DNA of 64,000 nt from Podarcis raffonei. Its lineage: Eukaryota; Chordata; Lepidosauria; Squamata; Lacertidae. This document shows positions 10,910 through 22,162 of the stretch, piece by piece. The notes under the pieces are model-generated. The model saw only the letters and a program-made list of their open reading frames with translations, did no database searches and was not told the origin of the DNA. The DNA lies in assembly GCF_027172205.1 (NCBI RefSeq), contig NC_070613.1:6271501-6335500 (forward strand). The letters are read 5' to 3'. Position 1 is the first letter of the stretch, and each line of letters starts with the position of its first letter. The position numbers were made by a program, and so were the translations under genes.

Positions 10910-11300
10910 ACATAATAATAATAATAATAATAATGAAAATAATTTATTATTTATACCCCGCCCATCTGGCTGGGTTTTCCCAGCCACACTGGGCGGCTTC
11001 CAACAGAATATTAAAATACAGTAACCTATTAAACATTAAAAGCTTCCCTAAACAGGGCTGCCTTCAGATGTCGTCTAAAAGTCTGGTAGTTGTTTTTCTC
11101 TTTGACATCTGGTGGGAGGGCGTTCCACAGGGCGGGCGCCACCACCAAGAAGGCCCTCTGCCTGGTTCCCTGTAACTTGGCTTCTCACAGCGAGGGAACC
11201 GCCAGAAGGCCCTCGGCACTGGACCTCAGTGTCTGGGTAGAATGACGGGGGTGGAGACGCTCCTTCAGATATACCGGTGGTGGGGCGTACCAGAGGCAAA
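10910..11300 (-). mobile_element. L2-clade LINE 3' fragment
   Basis: An (AAT)n tail is followed by TTTATACCCCGCCCATCTGG and the reverse complement of the L2 ORF C-terminus, including the LRSSAEGLLAVPSL segment. Confidence 0.8.
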
Positions 11301-11619
11301 AATGGGAGAAGCAGCCAATGTTAGTTCGCTCCCATGTGCTTAACCCTCCTCCATCCATGTGAGCCAGAGGCGTCATCCAAGTTCAAGGGCAAATTTCAGC
11401 CAGACCCATATGCCCAAGGAAGGTGCCAAGTGCATCTGCTGAGGGGAGGGTCTCAGGGGTCAGATCCAGAGACCCAGAATGCCACTTGTGCCCTTCCTCT
11501 CAGGCCAGAGATTCCCCAGCCCTGATCCATTCACTTGGCTGAATACTACTCTGAAGAAAAATAGCTTCAGTGTGCATATCCCATCTTTGGACAGTTCAGG
11601 ACACCTTGCATACATTCAT

Positions 11620-11752
11620 GGCTGTTAACTAGAAGGCTGGTAGTTCAAGCCCACCCAGAGACGGCTTTGGGCAGGATTCCTGAACTGCAGGAGGGTGAGT
11701 CTAGAGGACCCCCGGGGCCCCTTCCAACTCTACAATTCTATGATGTAAATGA
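11620..11752 (+). mobile_element. tRNA-derived SINE with CR1-type tail (fragment)
   Basis: A worn tRNA-like part (GGTAGTTCAAGCCC) leads into CCCTTCCAACTCTACAATTC and TATGAT, the CR1-style 3' end used by several tRNA SINEs in the window. Confidence 0.5.
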
Positions 11753-11761
11753 AATAACGTA

Positions 11762-12088
11762 CAGTGGTGCCCCGCAAGACGAACGCCTCGCAAGACGGAA
11801 AACCCGCTAGACGAAAGGGTTTTCCGTTTTGGAGGTGCTTCGCAAAACGAATTTCCCTATGGGGTTGCTTCGCAAGACGAAAAAAATCTTGTGAGTCCCC
11901 GCGCGTTTTTCCGCTTTTCCCCCCTTTTCCTAAGCCGCTAAGCCGCTTAACAGCTGATCGCGAAAAGCCACTAGACCGCTGTAGTGCTAATCCGCTAAGC
12001 TGTCAATGGGCTTGCTTCGCAAGACGAAAAAACCGCTAGACGAAGAGAATCGCGGAACGGATTCTTTTCGTCTAGCGAGGCACCACTG
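11762..12088. mobile_element. TA-flanked transposon, CAGTGGTGCCCCGCAAGACG family
   Basis: Terminal inverted repeats CAGTGGTGCCCCGCAAGACG and its complement (CGTCTAGCGAGGCACCACTG) with TA on both sides. The interior is rich in GCAAGACGAA motifs in both orientations. Relatives are at 14442-14965 and 21204-21551. Confidence 0.8.
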
Positions 12089-12089
12089 T

Positions 12090-13057
12090 ATCAATATAAG
12101 AATTGGGTTGGTTTGTTTTTCCAAGAAGGCCAATAATCAAAACACGCTTGCTCTGGATAAATTAACACAACAGGCATTCCAAGCCTTAGAAGAGCCACAC
12201 AACCCCCGATACAAGTCACAAAGTGCCAAGCTACATGCCACAGCTAACGATGATGCAAGATGGATCTTGTGTCTTTAGCAAACCTTTACAAAGAGGCCTT
12301 GTAGCAAAACCTATATGGCCACAGGTAGTCCCTTTCTGAGGGGAAAAGGCTTTTTTTTTTAAAGAAATGAAGCGTAGAGTGTTTAGGAGCACAGAGAGTG
12401 CCTTTTTCCTAAGATGAAAAGAAGATCCTTTAGCTGTACTTCATACTTGCAAAGATATATTCTTTTTCCAGATAGAAGCAAGAGTGACTCTCTCTGAAGT
12501 CTATTTAAAACAACAACAAATATTAAATACAGCAATGACTCCGAAGGTAGAAAAACATCAAATACGTGACTTCGATGCCTGACTTAAATGACAACAATCT
12601 GGGCAGGTTAGTACAATCTTACAGCTTGGAAACCCCGGTGTCCTGTTTCTGACAGCAGGCTTCAATAAACATTGTAGGGTAGGTGTTGCAGCCTAAACCA
12701 TCTGGAGAGCAGCAGGGTGTGTTGGATTGTGTGATTTCCAAAATAAATTGGCAGCTTGCTCTTCTGCATCTTTATTCAGAACTTACATTCTGGAGTGCGT
12801 TCACTAGGGCTTCACACCGAGAAACAATGCATAGGTTTCGCCATCTTCACTTGCAAAGCACTTCCCTCCATCTCTACCGTGTTCGTCAATTATCACAAAC
12901 AACCCAGTGGGATAATGCACAGTTTCTTAAGGCCAAGAAGGCAGGTGGGGGGAATTAAAAAAAGCTACAATCTAAGATACCCAAGTGTTTTAATGAGGGA
13001 AAGCCTGTGCTTATTTCCTCGGAAATAAGTCCCACCAAGTTTTGACAGGTAAGTACT
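12090..13057. other. Intergenic stretch, no recognised gene or element
   Basis: No splice-bounded similarity, terminal repeat or long tandem repeat was recognised between MMTAG2 and MRPL55 here. Confidence 0.5.
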
Positions 13058-13065
13058 CTCAAGTC

Positions 13066-13307
13066 CACAGGTAGGCAAACTAAGGCCCGGGGGCCGGATC
13101 CGGCCCAATCGCCTTCTAAATCCGGCCCGCAGACGGTCAGGGAATCAGCGTGTTTTTACATGAGTGGAATGTGTCCTTTTAATTAAAATGGGTTATTTGT
13201 GGGGCATAGGAATTCATTCTTCCCCCCCTCTAAAATATAGTCTGGCCCCCCAAAAAGTCTGAGGGACAGTGGACCAGCCCCCTGCTGGAAAAGTTTGCTG
13301 GCCCCTG
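13066..13307 (-). mobile_element. hAT non-autonomous transposon
   Basis: Ends are CACAGGTAGGCAAACTAAGG and AAGTTTGCTGGCCCCTG. A perfect 8-bp target duplication CTCAAGTC lies at 13058-13065 and 13308-13315. A second copy lies inverted at 48998-49248. Confidence 0.9.
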
Positions 13308-13651
13308 CTCAAGTCGGTATCCATAGCATTGCAACCTAACAGCACGCCTTCCCTGGGAGTAAGTCCACTGAACTCAGCAGGGCAGATTGCATGGATAGAT
13401 AGATAGATAAAGAGCTTTTTCCTGGGGGTCCGCATACCTCTAAAGATTTTATGAATCTTTGTACTTTTGTCCATTTACTGTATTTATTTTTCCCGATCTG
13501 AACTACAAAATTGTGATTTTCTTGAGCCGAAATGAGAGTACCCCTAAACATATTTTTTTAGGAAAAAAAGCACTGCGTGGACAGACAGACATTACAGTTG
13601 GAAGGGACCCTGGGGTCATCTAGCCTAACCCCCCAGCAACGCAGGCGTAAC

Positions 13652-13742
13652 CATAGCTGTCAACGTTTGCCTTTTTTTAAGGGGAAATTCCCTTATTCCG
13701 AATAGGATTCCTCGCAAGAAAAGGGAAAAGTTGACAGCTATG
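13652..13742. mobile_element. Short hAT-like palindromic transposon
   Basis: The 91-bp element begins CATAGCTGTCAACGTTTGCC and ends GTTGACAGCTATG. A perfect 8-bp duplication GGCGTAAC lies at 13644-13651 and 13743-13750. It sits in a tRNA-SINE/CR1-type tail (13585-13645). Confidence 0.85.
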
Positions 13743-14059
13743 GGCGTAACAGATAAGACAAATGTACATAAATGCACGCGCTCCATAGCCCCCCCCCCAT
13801 ACCTTTCCACACTCCGGCCATGCTGTCCTTGGGGGGGCTGCTCTTAACTGTCAGCCTCCCCCCCCCCACTTCTGCAAGCAGAGCAACTCCCCCCGCCAAC
13901 GCCTCCTCCACTTTGCGACTCACGTGCTGCCTGCAGAACCCGCTTCCTGCAGCAACTTCCGCAAGCTTTGGGAGACACCATCAAGCCGCGTGCCCGTGGG
14001 GGGATACGGGCCGCACCAAGTTGCTGGGAGGGGGGTGGCCAACTCTCTTTAGCAACCGC

Positions 14060-14180
14060 AGGATAATATAATAATAATAATAACAAACAACAACAACAAC
14101 AACAACAATAATAATAAATTTTATTTATACCCCGCCCTCCCCGGCCAGAGCCGGGCTCAGGGCGGATAACAACAGTAAAA
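14060..14180 (-). mobile_element. L2-like LINE tail (CGCCCTCCCCGGCCAGAG type)
   Basis: AAT/AAC-rich repeats (14064-14115) run into TTTTATTTATACCCCGCCCT and GGGCTCAGGGCGGATAACAA. This is the short 3' end of a second L2-like subfamily also seen at 52075-52590. Confidence 0.6.
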
Positions 14181-14441
14181 TTACAGTAAAAATATTGTGA
14201 TAGGAATTTTATGGTCTTAGACATATGGTAATGTTCATAAGTGTACCAGCCAAGCACGTACATAGATCAGCACAGGAAGACCGACCTGGAAACATTTTGA
14301 TTCCCAAACTGTCCCAATGTTTTCTCTGCAAGGTCAAAGGAAAATGGAAAAGCCTCCCCATTGTCTTTTCCTTCACAAATCCTGTCTTAAGGGTATGTCT
14401 GTGTTTGAATAGGGTGAGCCTGTGACCTGATTCAGGAACTA

Positions 14442-14965
14442 CAGTGGTGCCCCGCAAGACGAACGCCTATGGGCTTCCTTCGCAAGACGAAAGCCCATAG
14501 GGAAATCTCCGGGACAGTGGGGAAGCGCAGCGTGTCTTCCCCACTGTCCTCGGACCTTCTCCGAAGGCTGGCGGTGGGGCGGAGAGACCTTCTCCCCCCC
14601 GCCAGCCTTCGGAAGGCTGTCCTGAAGACTTGCGGTGGGAGGAGGGTTTTCCTTCCCACCGCCAACATTCAGAATGCTGTTCTGAATGTTGGCGGTGGGG
14701 AGGAAAAACCCTCCTCCCACCGCAAGCCCCGGGAACAGAGGAGAAGCGCTGCGCGCCTTCCCCTCTGTTCCCGTACCTGTCCTGAAGGCTTGCGGTGGGG
14801 AGAAAAGCCCTTCTCCGCACCGCCAGCCTGGCAAGCGGTCTCCATAGGAACACATTAATTGATTTTCAATGCATTCCTATGGGAAACCGTGCTTCGCAAG
14901 ACGAAAAACTCGCAAGAAGAAAAAACTTGCGGAACGAATTAATTTCGTCTTGCGAGGCACCGCTG
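14442..14965. mobile_element. TA-flanked transposon, CAGTGGTGCCCCGCAAGACG family, long copy
   Basis: Terminal inverted repeats match the copy at 11762, with TA at both flanks. The middle (14560-14830) is a set of GC-rich direct and inverted copies of a GGCTGGCGGTGGGG-like block, which makes overlapping open frames on both strands that I do not regard as genes. Confidence 0.8.
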
Positions 14966-14973
14966 TAAGTATT

Positions 14974-15385
14974 TGTCATTACAAAAGACTGGCCAGGTTA
15001 CCCAGGTAATCCAATCAAGTAAGCAGGGTATCCAATCAAGTAACCTGCCAGACAGGAGATAAACAAGGACAGGAGAAAAGCAACATTCAAAATTTCTGTT
15101 TTAGACCGCCTTTTCTGTGATGTAGGTGTGATGTATCTGAGGGGTGGTCTTAGGTTACACCCCTTCTGTGATTGATGTATGTATGATGTTTCTGGGGGTG
15201 GTCTTGATCTACAGGGTGGCAATTTCGAAAGTCTTTAGAAGGCCTTGCGCGCCATTGTTCTGGGTTCTTCCTCTCTCCTGCGGGTGAGGGGAACACCCTG
15301 TTGCAACAGATCAATAAAGATCAGGCTTACTAGCTGCTTTGCTTCTCAATATTCTCTGGTTGGCCTCTGTTATTCTCTCCTACCA
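14974..15385 (+). mobile_element. LTR-like fossil, uncertain
   Basis: About 410 bp begins TGTCATTAC and ends CTCCTACCA. It has AATAAA near 15313 followed by a T-rich stretch, as in the R/U5 part of a long terminal repeat. No matching target duplication was found and no internal coding region is adjacent. Confidence 0.35.
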
Positions 15386-15449
15386 ATAGGGGACTTATGG
15401 GCTCTTGGATACCCCATAAGGGAAAAGGGCATTTTTTGTTTACAACAAC

Positions 15450-15790
15450 ATAATAGGGAAAAACCAAACCCCAATTTAAAATACAGGTTAAAATGCAATT
15501 TAAAATGCAGCCTCATTTTAAAAGTAGCCCATAGATCAAAACCATAAGGGGAGTGAAATATAAGGGTCAGACTGAGTCCAAACCAAAGGCCAGGCGGAAC
15601 AGCTCTGTCTTGCAGGTCCTGCGGAAAGATGTCAAGTCCCACCGGGCCCTATTCTCTTGTGATAAGAGTCTTCCACCAAGTTGGGGCCAGTACTGAAAAG
15701 GCCCTGGCCCTAGTTGAGACCAATTTAACCACCTTGCGGCCTGTTGTAGATGGATTGTACAGTCATCGTAACTATCTAAGATGAGCCTCT
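15450..15790 (-). mobile_element. L2-like LINE fragment (second subfamily)
   Basis: It shares CCAAAGGCCAGGCGGAACA, CTCTGTCTTGCAGGTCCTGC and CTGAAAAGGCCCTGGCCCTA with the copy at 52260-52490. The minus strand is the LINE sense strand. Confidence 0.6.
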
Positions 15791-16940
15791 CTGGGCATGG
15801 GGATGCGGTGGTGGTGTGGGAAACTTCAGTGGCTTGAAGTCTGCCTTTGTTGCAGGTTTATTGAGGCACAGGAGCCCTGCATTGGGGAAAAGGGGTGTGG
15901 GGACAGTAACCCTCATTCTTGGGAAAGCCTGCTCTTTGGAACTCCCTGCCTATTGATTTCAATCAGGCCTGCTAAAAACATTCTTGTTTACAGACAATCC
16001 AGATGTTTGCCTAAGCCCTCATCCCCACATGGAGAAAGGTGTGGTTTCAAATTGGGTGGGGGGACCATGTCTTGAGATTCCCGCTTTGCAGGGGTTGGAC
16101 TAGATGACCTTCGGTGCCCCTTCCAACGCCACAACTCTGAAACCACTGAAGTATCATTGGATCTCCTGCCTCACCCCTTCCATCCGTACTTCCCTCTAGT
16201 TAAAATTTAAACTGCAAGTTCCCCAAGGCTTTATGATCTGTTTGCATTGCTCTGTAAAAGAACCGCTTACAGCAGTAACTAATACAGTAATCTCATTTAT
16301 TATTTTTACAAAAGAGCATGTGGCAGCACAGCAGCTGACAAATCTTCCATCTAAGGCAGAAAAGGGGCATTTAAGTAAGAGTTTTGTTGCTCCCGCTCAA
16401 GCTACCCACACCTATTTTTTAAAAAATTCTGTATAATTATTAAATGCACAGGAGCCAGTGTTTGGGTTAGTGAAAGGGGAAGCCTTAATGAAATCAATGA
16501 ATCCTGAGAGGTTGGATGGCCATATGTCATGCATTGCAGGGCGTTGGAGTAGATCACTGTCAGGATCCCTTCCAACTCTAGAATTCCATGATGCATCCCA
16601 GATTTCCCTCCAAACCCTAATTTCAGCAAAATCTTGTCCCTTCCCCCATAGCCTAAAAATAAAAAGCGGTCAGCTCTTCTGACACCCCATTCATAAAGTG
16701 TCAGTCTTCCTCTGCATCTGGTCCCCTTATAGCCCTGAAAAATGGGCCACTGATCTCATGCAGAACAAGACCATTTCCTAGTTCTTTGCCAGATTCGCCT
16801 CCTTCGATGGAAAGAAGTTTAATGTTTTTAACAGATGCACTACAGGCAAACTCAACAGGTGAAGTCCAGCCATAAAGAATGGTAAGGTGTTGAGAAAGTT
16901 ATTCAAGGACCCTCTGCCCATTTTTTTTTTAAGTGACTGT
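15791..16940. other. Intergenic stretch with short CR1-type tails
   Basis: CR1/SINE tails occur at about 16085-16145 and 16530-16595 (GGTTGGACTAGATGACC-like, then CCTTCCAAC). I recognise nothing else. Confidence 0.5.
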
Positions 16941-16952
16941 ACATACTGAGGG

Positions 16953-17310
16953 AAGGACACGGGTGGCGCTGTGGGTAAAAGCCTCAGCGCCTAGGGCTCG
17001 CCAATCGAAAGGTCAGCGGTTCGAATCCCCGTGGCGGGGTGCGCTCCCGTCGCTCGGTCCCAGCGCCTGCCAACCTAGCAGTTCGAAAGCACCCCCGGGT
17101 GCAAGTAGATAAATAGGGACCGCTTACTAGTGGGAAGGTAAACGGCGTTTCCGTGTGCTGCGCTGGCTCGCCAGAGCGGCGATGTCACGCTGGCCACGTG
17201 ACCCGGAAGTGTCTCCGGACAGCGCTGGCCCCCGGCCTCTTAAGCGAGATGGGCGCACAACCCCAGAGTCTGTCAAGACTGGCCCGTACGGGCAGGGGTA
17301 CCTTTACCTT
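16953..17310 (+). mobile_element. Sauria SINE, subfamily B
   Basis: It has the tRNA head and B-box, but with GTGGGTAAAAGCCTCAGCGC and a tail ending GGCAGGGGTACCTTTACC rather than GGTCAGGGGTCCC. The target duplication ACATACTGAGGG is at 16941-16952 and 17311-17322. Confidence 0.9.
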
Positions 17311-17349
17311 ACATACTGAGGGGGAGAAAAAATTGAAGCATTTAAATGA

Positions 17350-17354
<5 letters not shown>

Positions 17355-17395
<41 letters not shown>

Positions 17396-17412
17396 TAAAA
17401 ATAAAAAAAAGA
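17355..17412. repeat. (AAT)n / A-rich microsatellite
   Basis: A simple trinucleotide run changes to AAAAAT and GAA units. Confidence 0.9.
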
Positions 17413-17504
17413 AGAAGAACTTAATGTTTATCGATTCAAAGCCTTTTGATTAAGATGTCCCCAATTAACTGGACAGCAGACTTTAGGGTAATCTTAGGCT
17501 GCAG

Positions 17505-17866
17505 GGGACGCGGGTGGCGCTGTGGGTAAAAGCCTCAGCGCCTAGGGCTTGCCGATCGAAAGGTCGGCGGTTCGAATCCCCGCGGCGGGGTGCGCTCCCG
17601 TTGCTCGGTCCCAGCGCCTGCCAACCTAGCAGTTCGAAAGCACTCCCGGGTGCAAGTAGATAAATAGGGACCGCTTACTGGCGGGAAGGTAAACGGCGTT
17701 TCTGTGTGCTGCGCTGGCTCGCCAGATGCAGCTTGTCACGCTGGCCACGTGACCCGAAAGTGTCTGCGGACAGCGCTGGCCCCTGGCCTCTTAAGTGAGA
17801 TGGGCGCACAACCCTAGAGTCTGTCAAGACTGGCCCGTACGGGCAGGGGTACCTTTACCTTTACCT
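17505..17866 (+). mobile_element. Sauria SINE, subfamily B
   Basis: Same diagnostic head and tail as the copy 550 bp to the left. The target duplication TTAGGCTGCAG is at 17494-17504 and 17867-17877. Confidence 0.92.
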
Positions 17867-18149
17867 TTAGGCTGCAGTTATAAATGCACTTACTAAAGAT
17901 TAACCCTGGTGGAAATTAATAACCCTGGTGGAAATTAATAATCTGGGTAAACATACACAGGATTGCACTGCTAATGATTTTCAAGGATATATTTGCAAAA
18001 GCCAAGAGCAGTAGCAACGTTCTTTGAGAATAAGCTTTCACCTTTCTCTTCCGCACAGGAGGAGATGCCTCTTGCATGATAGTGCTTACCTTTTCTTCTG
18101 AATCATAGCCAAAACCCTTGTTCAAATGTACATTAACAAATAAAATCCT

Positions 18150-18929
18150 CGTATATTTTTCATCGTATATGAAAATATACGATGAATTAAAAAAGATGAT
18201 GGGGATAACTTTTACTAAAAAACCGGAGGCATTTCTATTAAGTATTTTAGATAAAGAGATCCCAAAAATCTAAGAGAGGTATTCTTGTATGCAACCGCAG
18301 CAGCTCGTATACTTGTGGCCAAGGGATGGAAAGATCACGAGGCTCCAAAAATAACAGATTGGCAAATCAAATTACAGGAATTGGTGGAGACGGCTCAACT
18401 GACTAGTAAACTCAGAGGAAACTCAAAGCAAAAATTAGCGGGGAAATGGGATGTTTATAAAAAATATGTTCAGAAATACAATAATAGTTTTGACTCCATG
18501 CTAGCATTTGAGTGATAAAGGAACTAAAAGGAGGTGGACTACAATTAAGGATTTATTATGTTTTCAGAATGTATTAGAAAAATTATATAGAAAGGTTTAT
18601 TGTTTTGTGTACATTCAAATGTAAGATAAAACATGGGCAAAGGGACTTGACAGGAAGTCAAAGCTGAAGAAAAGATTTTGGAAGATAAAAGGGGAAAAAA
18701 TATTTACTTTCATTATTATCATTTTCTGTGCGGGTGTGGGTGTGTGGGTGTCTGCACATATGTGTGTTGTTGTATGCAATGTTTGGGAGGAAATAAGACA
18801 GTAAATAACAAATAACAAACTAAATATCCATGTATGTAATTTTTATTTCTTAATTATATTTAGTGGTAGTATGGCTGTATTGTTTTTTGCAATATAAAAC
18901 CATTCAATAAAAATTATAAAAAAACCAAA
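18150..18929 (+). mobile_element. 5'-truncated L1-clade LINE
   Basis: It encodes the ORF2 end (ITDWQIKLQELVETAQL, KWDVYKKYVQKYNNSF, stop at about 18514) followed by a 3' UTR and an A-rich tail. A perfect 14-bp duplication ACAAATAAAATCCT is at 18136-18149 and 18930-18943. The first 40 bp fold back on themselves (CGTATATTTTTCAT with ATGAAAATATACG). Confidence 0.9.
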
Positions 18930-19228
18930 ACAAATAAAATCCTATACATGTCTGTTCAGAAGCCAGCCCTGAGATCAATGGGATTTTCTCCCAGGTAACT
19001 GTGCACAGGATTGAAGCCAGCCTTAATCAATCAACTTAAGATTTCTTCCACTGGGTGACAAGACACGGTAATAATCACACTTAGCCAGTTACGGATCCCC
19101 AGCCCAGAAAATAAAACAGGAATACAAAGAAAACAGAAGACATCTCTTTATTTGTGGACATTTTTACAACTTAAAATGTAAAATTAAGTCTCTGATTGTG
19201 ACTGATTTTCCACCCTGGGTGGCGGATC

Positions 19229-22162
19229 TCATTTCTTTTTCCAAAACTTTCTGTAATCGTCCAATTTAAAGTCGTCTTCGAAACGTGTCTCCTCTTTTGG
19301 TTTAAGCTTGGAGGTATCCCGTTTCCGCAAGCGGGCTCTCCTTTCGGCGTCAGGCAGCGTGTTGATGTCCACAGGTATCTGGAAACGGAATTATGCATAC
19401 ACAGAAACTTGTAAACACACTTAGAATCGACATGTTTCCCCCCGCAGGCAGGGTCTTGTTCCTTTTACCAGCTCTAGAAATTCAGCAGGGATACCCTTGC
19501 TGAGGCAAGCGCCTCAGGGTGCTACTGAAAGAGAAGTATTTAATGCCTGCTGCTTCAAATGTTAAGTTTGCAGCTTGTGGGAAAAACACTGAGAAATCCC
19601 TTTAGAAACCAAAAGACTATTCTATTATTAAGTTACTAGTCCTGGTGTGCAATCAATTCAGCCCCCTCATGGATGGTCAGGATCAATGCTGTGGTTTTCA
19701 AGCTGTATAAAGCCTCTTGGACGCATATGCAACGGTCAAAAGGTTTTCCTTGAACAGAGTTTACACAACTCTAGTGACCTCCTCTTGCAGTGTGTGAAGA
19801 TGTGTCCTAGTGTCTGGACTTTAAAGGTAAAGGGACCCCTGACCATTAGGTCCAGTCGTGGCCGACTCTGGGGTTGCGGTGCTCATCTCGCTTTACTGGC
19901 CGAGGGAGCTGGCATACAGCTTCCGGGTCATGTGGCCAGCATGACTAAGCTGCTTCTGGCGAACCAGAGCACGGAAACGCCGTTTACCTTCCCACCGGAG
20001 GAGTACCTATTTATCTACTTGCACTTTGAGGTGCTTTCAAACTGCTAGGTTGGCAGAAGCAGGGACCGAGCAACGGGAGCTCACCCCGTTGCGGGGATTC
20101 GAACCGCCAACCTTCTGATCGGCAAGTCCTAGGCTCTGTGGTTTAACCCACAGCGCCACCCGTGTCTGGACTTTATTGACTCTTAATTTTTATTTACCAC
20201 ACGATTCAGTTTCATTTGTGATATATAGTTATGTTTTGCTCTTCTCTAGTTTTGAGGAATTCTAATGGGATTTTTTATTATCGTTTTTATGTAAAATGCT
20301 TAGAGATTCTTTATATTAAGTGGTATACTTTTTAAATAAACAATTCTCAAAGATTTACACACAATAATTGTAACGGCCCCATAAATCTGAACAGCGTCCT
20401 AATGGAACCTTACTTCTGATATGAGTGGTAAACTTGTGTCTGGACTGTTCAGAATGCTGGTGGGAGGAATCAAATGGCTTAATGTTCCCTCCAGGCAAAA
20501 ATAATTTCCTACACATAAGGAAAAAAAGGGAAAAAATAGCATGTCAGAAGGGGGCATAGGCCATAAACCTTCCCCTTGACATGCTAATTTTCTATGTGTG
20601 GGGAATTATTTTTGCAAGGAGAGGCCTACAATGCGATGTGTTTACCACCATAGTGGGCATGCAATATATTTCAGGTCAAACAAAGGACCTTTTAGTCCTG
20701 GGATTCTTAAATGCATTTCGGGAATATGTATCTGCTGCTCTCTCAGACACCTGGAAGACCTTTTCTTTCTCCGAGCAAAAAACTAGATTTGCCCAGACCT
20801 TTGGTAGGAGCTGAATTAACCTGCCAGTGATTTGTTTTCCTTATAGCTTACTGCCTATCTGCACCTTGCTGAATTGCAGTCACTTGTTTTTCTCTTGTGT
20901 TTTAATGCTTCTGTTTTGTGTACAGTCATACCTCAAGTTACGTTCGCTTCATGTTACGTTCTTTCAGGTTACGTCCCGCGGCGACCCGGAAGTACCACAA
21001 CGGGTTACTTCCGGGTTTCGTCGCTGCAGGTTGTGTTCTTTTCATGTTGCGAACGGGCCTCCGGAACGGATCCCGTTTGCAACCAGAGGTACCACTGGAT
21101 GAATTTTATTATTACGGTCACAGACCAGTTCTGGCTCACTTACAGTATCAGGAAAATCATAAAACACAACAGGAATACAGTGGTACCTCGGGTTAAGAAC
21201 TTACAGTGGTGCCTCGCAAGACGAAAAGAATCCATTCCGCGATTCTCTTCGTCTAGTGTTTTTTTTGTCTTGCGAAGCAACCCCATTAGCGGCTAAGCGG
21301 ATTAGCGCTATTAGCGGCTTAGCAGCTATTAAAGGATTAGCGGCTAAGCTGCTAAAAGGCTATTAGCGGCTTAGCAGCTTAGAAAAAGGGGGGGGGAAGC
21401 GGGGAAAAAATGGCAAGACTCGCAAGACATTTTTGTCTTGCGAAGCAAGCCCATAGGGAAATTCGTCTTGCGAAGCGCCTCCAAAACGGAAAACCCTTTC
21501 GTCTAGCGGGTTTTCCGTCTTGCGAGGCATTCGTCTTGCGGGGCACCACTGTAATTCGTTCTGGAGGTCCATTCTTAACCTGAAACTGTTCTTAACCTGA
21601 AGCACCACTTTAGCTAACGGGGCCTCCCACTGCCGCCGCACAATTTCTGTTCTCATCCTGAAGCAAAGTTCTTAACCCGAGGTACTATTTCTGGGTTAGC
21701 GGAGTCTGTAACCTGAAGCGTCTGTAACACGAGGTACCACTGTACATTGAGGTTCCACTGTATATGGTGCTGCCTGCATACTGTTAAATGTTCTGCACAG
21801 TGAGAACAGGATGCTGGACTCGATGGGCCATTGGCCTGATCCTGCTTCTTATGTTCTGGTTGTATTTAATGTTCTGTCCTGCCACGGTGTAACCTGCCCT
21901 GGGACCGTCTCATAAACAGTGGTATTATAAATTGAATGAATATTAAACAGCAACTCTAACCGAAAGGATCTGCCTTGGCTCCTTGTAACGGATATAGAAT
22001 GTAGAACCGTCAGGCCTGACCAGCAACACTGGATAGAGCCGGGCATACTTCTGCCGGGCCACACAAGCGATGGATGTCCGGTTGGAGTTGGACTGCCGGG
22101 TGGATGTGTGGAAGCCACAAGTCCTGGGAAGGAGTCCGGAGAAGGCCTCTAACCGCAAAGCC
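19229..22162 (-). CDS. MRPL55: MRPL55, mitochondrial ribosomal protein L55 (mL55), first coding piece not located
   Basis: Two minus-strand exons were read, 22162-21961 and 19378-19229. Both are bounded by AG acceptors; the first ends at a GT donor (TTTCG/GTTAGA) and the second in a TGA at 19231-19229. The joined frame gives 116 residues: ALRLEAFSGLLPRTCGFHTS, then RQKYARLYPVLLVRPDGSTF, YIRYKEPRQILS, IPVDINTLPDAERRARLRKR and a tail DDYRKFWKKK. This matches mammalian MRPL55 (about 128 residues), with ARLYPVLL and RRARLRKR as the clearest blocks. The protein is a component of the mitochondrial large ribosomal subunit; the N-terminal part is probably a mitochondrial targeting region. The exon at 22162 enters in phase 2, so about ten residues with the start codon lie upstream and were not identified. 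The single intron seen holds a Sauria SINE and nested TA-flanked transposons. Confidence 0.92.
19824..20161 (-). mobile_element. Sauria SINE in the MRPL55 intron
   Basis: The tail is left and the head right. A perfect 14-bp duplication GTGTCTGGACTTTA is at 19810-19823 and 20162-20175. Confidence 0.95.
20176..20920. other. MRPL55 intron stretch, no recognised element
   Basis: An inverted pair near 20520-20600 (CATGTCAGAAGG / CCCCTTGACATG) is short. I see no coding similarity. Confidence 0.45.
20923..21097. mobile_element. Short TA-flanked-type transposon (CAGTCATACCTCAAGTTACG)
   Basis: The left end is preceded by TA. The right end is the complement of CAGTGGTACCTCTGGTTGC but is followed by GA rather than TA, so one flank has drifted. 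The interior has mirrored ACCCGGAAGT / ACTTCCGGGT. Confidence 0.7.
21178..21742. mobile_element. TA-flanked transposon (CAGTGGTACCTCGGGTTAAG) with a second one inside
   Basis: The outer ends CAGTGGTACCTCGGGTTAAG and its complement have TA on each side. The element is split after 21203 by the inner copy at 21204-21551; removing that copy and one TA restores AACTTAATTCGTTC as in sister copies at 24958, 54443 and 58112. Confidence 0.85.
21204..21551. mobile_element. Inner TA-flanked transposon (CAGTGGTGCCTCGCAAGACG)
   Basis: Terminal inverted repeats match the 11762 and 14442 family. TA lies at 21202-21203 and 21552-21553. It is therefore younger than the outer element. Confidence 0.88.

Noticed and set aside
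14439-14858. Overlapping open frames on both strands
   Set aside because: They lie in mirrored GC-rich blocks of a transposon; both strands being open is a composition effect.
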